A DNA stretch of 15,914 nt from JAVBNW01 sp031551255 (lineage in GTDB: Bacteria > Bacillota > Clostridia > Christensenellales > UBA1750), in contig JAVBNW010000085.1 in NCBI GenBank assembly GCA_031551255.1, positions 1 to 15,914 on the forward strand, written 5' to 3'. This document shows positions 14,000 to 15,914 of this stretch, piece after piece. A model generated the notes under the pieces. The model worked only from the letters and a program-made list of their open reading frames with translations. It was not told the DNA's origin and made no database searches. Position 1 is the stretch's first letter. Each line of letters starts with the position of its first letter. The position numbers and the translations under genes were made by a program.

Positions 14000-14455
14000 T
14001 TAGCCTCCAAAGAAAAAAGTAAAGAGCCCTACGAGGATCGATGTAATGATGCCATAGACGAGCACCGGCCCCGCAAGCACGAACATCTTGGCGCCTACGC
14101 CCGTAATCAGACCTTCGCGTCGGAATTCCATTGCCGGCGCGACGATGGAATTGGCAAAGCCCGTAATCGGCACGATAGAACCCGCACCCGCAAACTTGCC
14201 GATTTTGTCGTATACCCCAAGCCCCGTAAGCGTGGCGCCTAAAAAAATCAGTACGATCGAGGTAAACATCGCGGCCACCGGCTGTTCAAAGCCGAACACG
14301 CTTTTCCCAAGATCGGTAAGCCCTTGCCCGAGCACGCAAATAAGCCCTCCCACCAGAAAAGCGCGCAGCATGCTCATCGGCTTTTCAGAGGGAGGGGTTG
14401 CCTCTTTCACCATCTTTTGATAGGCCGCTTGCTTCATCTTTTGCTCCTGGTTCAT
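14000..14455 (-). CDS. spoVAC: Stage V sporulation protein AC
   Basis: Membrane subunit of the SpoVA DPA channel; in Bacillus SpoVAC behaves as a mechanosensitive channel. The 151-aa protein has a charged cytosolic start (1-28) and about four membrane segments (roughly 30-48, 60-82, 92-112 and 122-148), with GKFAGAGSIVPITGFANSI conserved. Start: ATG at 14455, AGGAGG six bases upstream. Its first bases overlap the stop of a 41-codon ORF as ATGA, so its translation may be coupled to that ORF. spoVAA and spoVAB are not in the operon, as in many Clostridia, where the minimal C-D-E set is used. Confidence 0.95.
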   Translation of the reverse strand: MNQEQKMKQAAYQKMVKEATPPSEKPMSMLRAFLVGGLICVLGQGLTDLGKSVFGFEQPVAAMFTSIVLIFLGATLTGLGVYDKIGKFAGAGSIVPITGFANSIVAPAMEFRREGLITGVGAKMFVLAGPVLVYGIITSILVGLFTFFFGG

Positions 14456-14577
14456 CCTTGCCCTCCTCGGTTGCGCTGAGATTCGCCCTTGGGCGGTCGG
14501 AATCGCGATTCCCTGTCTCCCGGGCGAGGTTGGTAGTTCATCGCATGTTGTGGAAGATTATGGCGATGGTTCGTCAT
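14452..14577 (-). CDS. Tiny basic hydrophilic ORF ahead of spoVAC, 41 aa
   Basis: Not recognised. ATG at 14577 has a very good GGAGGTG site about five bases upstream, as strong as any in the window. The product (starting MTNHRHNLPQHAMNYQ) is rich in Arg, Asn, Gln, Pro and Gly, has no hydrophobic segment and would be strongly basic and disordered. Its TGA stop overlaps the spoVAC start as ATGA, and its own start overlaps the stop of the 55-codon ORF upstream in the same way. It may be a small spore protein, a nucleic-acid or DPA-associated peptide, or a translated leader that couples spoVAC expression. The double overlap and binding site argue that it is translated; its function is unknown. 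Confidence 0.6.
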   Translation of the reverse strand: MTNHRHNLPQHAMNYQPRPGDRESRFRPPKGESQRNRGGQG

Positions 14578-14741
14578 AGGCGCACCTCCTGATGAGGAAG
14601 GCTGACAAAACGCGCATTGACATAGGGCGGTTGGTTGTTTTGCCGCCCTAAAAGCTGCCATAGGGAGAAAGCAAAAACCCCAATGGCAACCCCTAAAAGA
14701 ACCAGCAGAAACGACTGCAAAATTAGAAGCTTTTTCTCCAC
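14574..14741 (-). CDS. Tiny membrane protein at the head of the spoVA operon, 55 aa
   Basis: Not recognised. A GTG start at 14741 is proposed; AGGCGGG lies about eight bases upstream, a modest site, and a second in-frame GTG at 14750 is possible. The product begins MEKKLLILQSFLLVLLG and has one clear membrane helix (about residues 4-31), followed by a polar tail of about 24 residues (GRQNNQPPYVNARF...). The positive N-terminus puts the tail outside the membrane, that is in the intermembrane space if made in the forespore. The stop overlaps the next ATG as ATGA. It is the first gene after a sporulation-like promoter, so a role as an accessory subunit of the SpoVA complex is a reasonable but unproven inference. 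Confidence 0.6.
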   Translation of the reverse strand: MEKKLLILQSFLLVLLGVAIGVFAFSLWQLLGRQNNQPPYVNARFVSLPHQEVRL

Positions 14742-14769
14742 CGCAATCACCCGCCTATCGATTTACGGG

Positions 14770-14798
14770 TATTTTGCCCGTTTAGAGGGTGAATATGT
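14770..14798 (-). promoter_or_regulatory. Possible sigma-F/G promoter of the spoVA operon
   Basis: On the minus strand a -35-like ACATA (14794-14798), a 14-nt spacer and GGGCAAAATA (14770-14779) resemble the forespore sigma patterns (GYATA and GGNRANANTA) with mismatches at the first -35 base and the R position. The spacer is about one base short. In Bacillus the spoVA operon is sigma-G dependent, which fits. The -10 lies in a small inverted repeat (ACGGG...CCCGT). Confidence 0.4.
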
Positions 14799-14827
14799 GA
14801 ACAGTCGAGAATCCCTTTTGATAAAAT
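14798..14827 (+). promoter_or_regulatory. Promoter of degV
   Basis: -35 TGAACA (14798-14803), 18 nt, -10 TAAAAT (14822-14827); start near 14834. The -35 touches the -35 of the leftward spoVA promoter, so the two may compete. Confidence 0.4.
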
Positions 14828-14833
14828 ATACAT

Positions 14834-14976
14834 ATCGTGTCAAAAACAGCTCCGTCGGTTCGAATGCCGTCCCGCGCGTATGTTTAAAATTATCGGGGCG
14901 AGCCCGCGTGCCGCTTGCGCAAAGCCCCAATCAATGTTATGCTTCCCCTGGAAACGCACGCGCGGGAGGAAGAGCC
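14834..14976 (+). promoter_or_regulatory. Foldable 5' leader of degV
   Basis: No gene fits. CCCGCGCGT (14871-14879) is perfectly complementary to ACGCGCGGG (14958-14966), whose last three bases are part of the degV ribosome binding site GGGAGGA (14964-14970). Inside, GGGGC (14895-14899) can pair with GCCCC (14924-14928). The layout resembles a leader that can hide the binding site. No known riboswitch class was recognised. Confidence 0.35.
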
Positions 14977-15846
14977 ATGAGCGTACATTTTTTTACCGAT
15001 TTTTGTTGCGATTTGCCCCCTGCCTACGCAACGAGACGAGGCCTGACGATCGTCCCCATGGCCTATAAAATCGGCGACCGCGAAATTACCTGTCACGATG
15101 AGGCCGTATTGAGCATGAAATCTTTTTATAAGCAGATGCGCGAAGGGGCGATGTCTTCAACGTCGCAGGTGAGCACCTTTACGTTCATCGAACTTTTCCG
15201 GCCGCTTTTCGAACGCGGTGACGACGTATTCTATATCGCCTTCTCTTCCGCCCTCTCAGGCACCTACCAAAGCGCGGTGCTGGCGCGCGAACAGCTGCTG
15301 GCCGAGTTCCCCGAACGCAAATTTTACGTAATCGACAGCCTCAACGCGTCGACCGGCCAGGGCCTGTACATTCACTATGCGCTCAACATGCGCGATGAAG
15401 GAAAAACGCCGGACGAGATTCTCGTATGGCTTGAGGAGCATAAACAAAATTTCGCCGCGTGGTTTACGGTCTCCGATCTGGACTTCTTGCGCCGCGGAGG
15501 ACGCGTAAGCGCCGCCGCCGCCTTTGTGGGCACAATGCTCAACATAAAGCCCGTGTTGCATGTCGATCGCGAAGGCGCGCTCATCGCCATGGAAAAGGTA
15601 AAAGGACGCCCCCGTTCGCTCCGCGCCCTGGTCGACCATATGGAGAAGACCGCCATCAACCCTGCCGAGCAAACGGTTTTTATCGGCCATGGAGATAATC
15701 AGGAGGACGCGCAAATCGTTGCCGATATGATCAAAGAACGCTTCGGCACCAAAGACTTCTTGATCCATCACATCGGCCCCATCGTCGGCGCTCATTCAGG
15801 GCCCGACACCATCGCGCTCTTTTTCTATGCCGTAAACCGCGACTAA
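14977..15846 (+). CDS. DegV family fatty acid-binding protein
   Basis: DegV/FakB-type proteins bind a fatty acid and, in the characterised members, present it to the kinase FakA for phosphorylation and phospholipid synthesis. The 289-aa length fits the family. It has the N-terminal FFTDFCCDLP strand, the STSQVS lipid-site loop (61-66), SSALSGTYQSA (90-100), LRRGGRVS (171-178), and the C-terminal HIGPIVGAHSGP (265-276). Start: ATG at 14977 with GGGAGGA six bases upstream; the same frame stays open far upstream but crosses the promoter, so longer versions are rejected. It diverges from the spoVA operon. A terminator follows. FakA is not in the window, and which fatty acid is bound cannot be told. 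Confidence 0.93.
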   Translation: MSVHFFTDFCCDLPPAYATRRGLTIVPMAYKIGDREITCHDEAVLSMKSFYKQMREGAMSSTSQVSTFTFIELFRPLFERGDDVFYIAFSSALSGTYQSAVLAREQLLAEFPERKFYVIDSLNASTGQGLYIHYALNMRDEGKTPDEILVWLEEHKQNFAAWFTVSDLDFLRRGGRVSAAAAFVGTMLNIKPVLHVDREGALIAMEKVKGRPRSLRALVDHMEKTAINPAEQTVFIGHGDNQEDAQIVADMIKERFGTKDFLIHHIGPIVGAHSGPDTIALFFYAVNRD

Positions 15847-15867
15847 CTCGTCGGGGCACACTGCGCT
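15847..15867 (+). repeat. Structured dispersed repeat motif, right copy
   Basis: Begins on the base after the degV stop: CTCGTCGGGGC, then A, then CACTGCGCT. It matches the minus-strand sequence at 63-83 in 20 of 21 positions and is followed four bases later by a terminator hairpin. Confidence 0.75.
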
Positions 15868-15870
15868 TCG

Positions 15871-15905
15871 AAATCCCACCACACTGCGGTATGGTGGGAT
15901 TTTTT
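15871..15905 (+). terminator. Terminator of degV
   Basis: AAATCCCACCA (15871-15881), a 10-nt loop, TGGTGGGATTT (15892-15902) and further T residues (to 15905). A strong intrinsic terminator. Its loop CTGCGGT and the trailing ACGCTTCGT recur in degenerate form at 219-260 on the minus strand. Confidence 0.88.
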
Positions 15906-15914
15906 ACGCTTCGT

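Noticed and set aside
14852..14868. tRNA T-arm-like GGTTCGAATGCC
   Set aside because: The flanking bases do not form a 5-bp T stem, and no anticodon arm, D arm or acceptor stem is present.
14635..14976. In-frame 114-codon N-terminal extension of degV
   Set aside because: It crosses the degV promoter and the divergent spoVA promoter, while the ATG at 14977 has a strong binding site and starts exactly where the family starts.

Overview
The window looks like chromosome of a GC-rich, endospore-forming member of the Bacillota, most likely Clostridia. The evidence is a spoVAC-spoVAD-spoVAE cluster, strong AGGAGG-type ribosome binding sites, a DUF3343/cysteine desulfurase pair, a DegV protein and a cytosolic-type subtilase. 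No rRNA, tRNA, CRISPR array, insertion sequence or phage gene was seen.

Layout. Positions 1-372 carry no convincing gene but several hairpins and parts of a structured repeat that recurs at the right edge. A 64-aa single-span membrane protein (373-567) follows with its own promoter and terminator. A leftward housekeeping block comes next, read from a good promoter at 5364-5392: nth, obg, yhbY, galE and an FAD-dependent oxidoreductase. Beyond it a DUF3343 gene (leftward) and a cysteine desulfurase gene (rightward) diverge from a 92-bp interval; together they suggest mobilised sulfur or selenium handling. A URO-D/corrinoid-type methyltransferase homologue (7191-8282) has its own promoter. It converges on a subtilase without a signal peptide (8356-9450), which diverges from a 107-aa hypothetical protein.

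Positions 9849-10171 hold a strongly foldable RNA region: a hairpin whose loop can pair with a downstream strand that is also part of a possible terminator, then a promoter and a structured leader. This precedes a 767-aa secreted parallel beta-helix protein with eight tandem repeats, an Ig-like domain and two SH3-like domains.

The right part is a compact leftward sporulation operon. Two tiny ORFs (55 and 41 codons), too short for usual gene finding, precede spoVAC and are joined to each other and to spoVAC by ATGA stop/start overlaps. spoVAC, spoVAD and spoVAE follow with almost no spacing. SpoVA proteins move dipicolinic acid across the inner spore membrane, so the two small proteins are candidate new spore proteins. 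A rightward degV gene closes the window behind a foldable leader. Its terminator is preceded by a 21-nt motif that is 20/21 identical to one near position 63.
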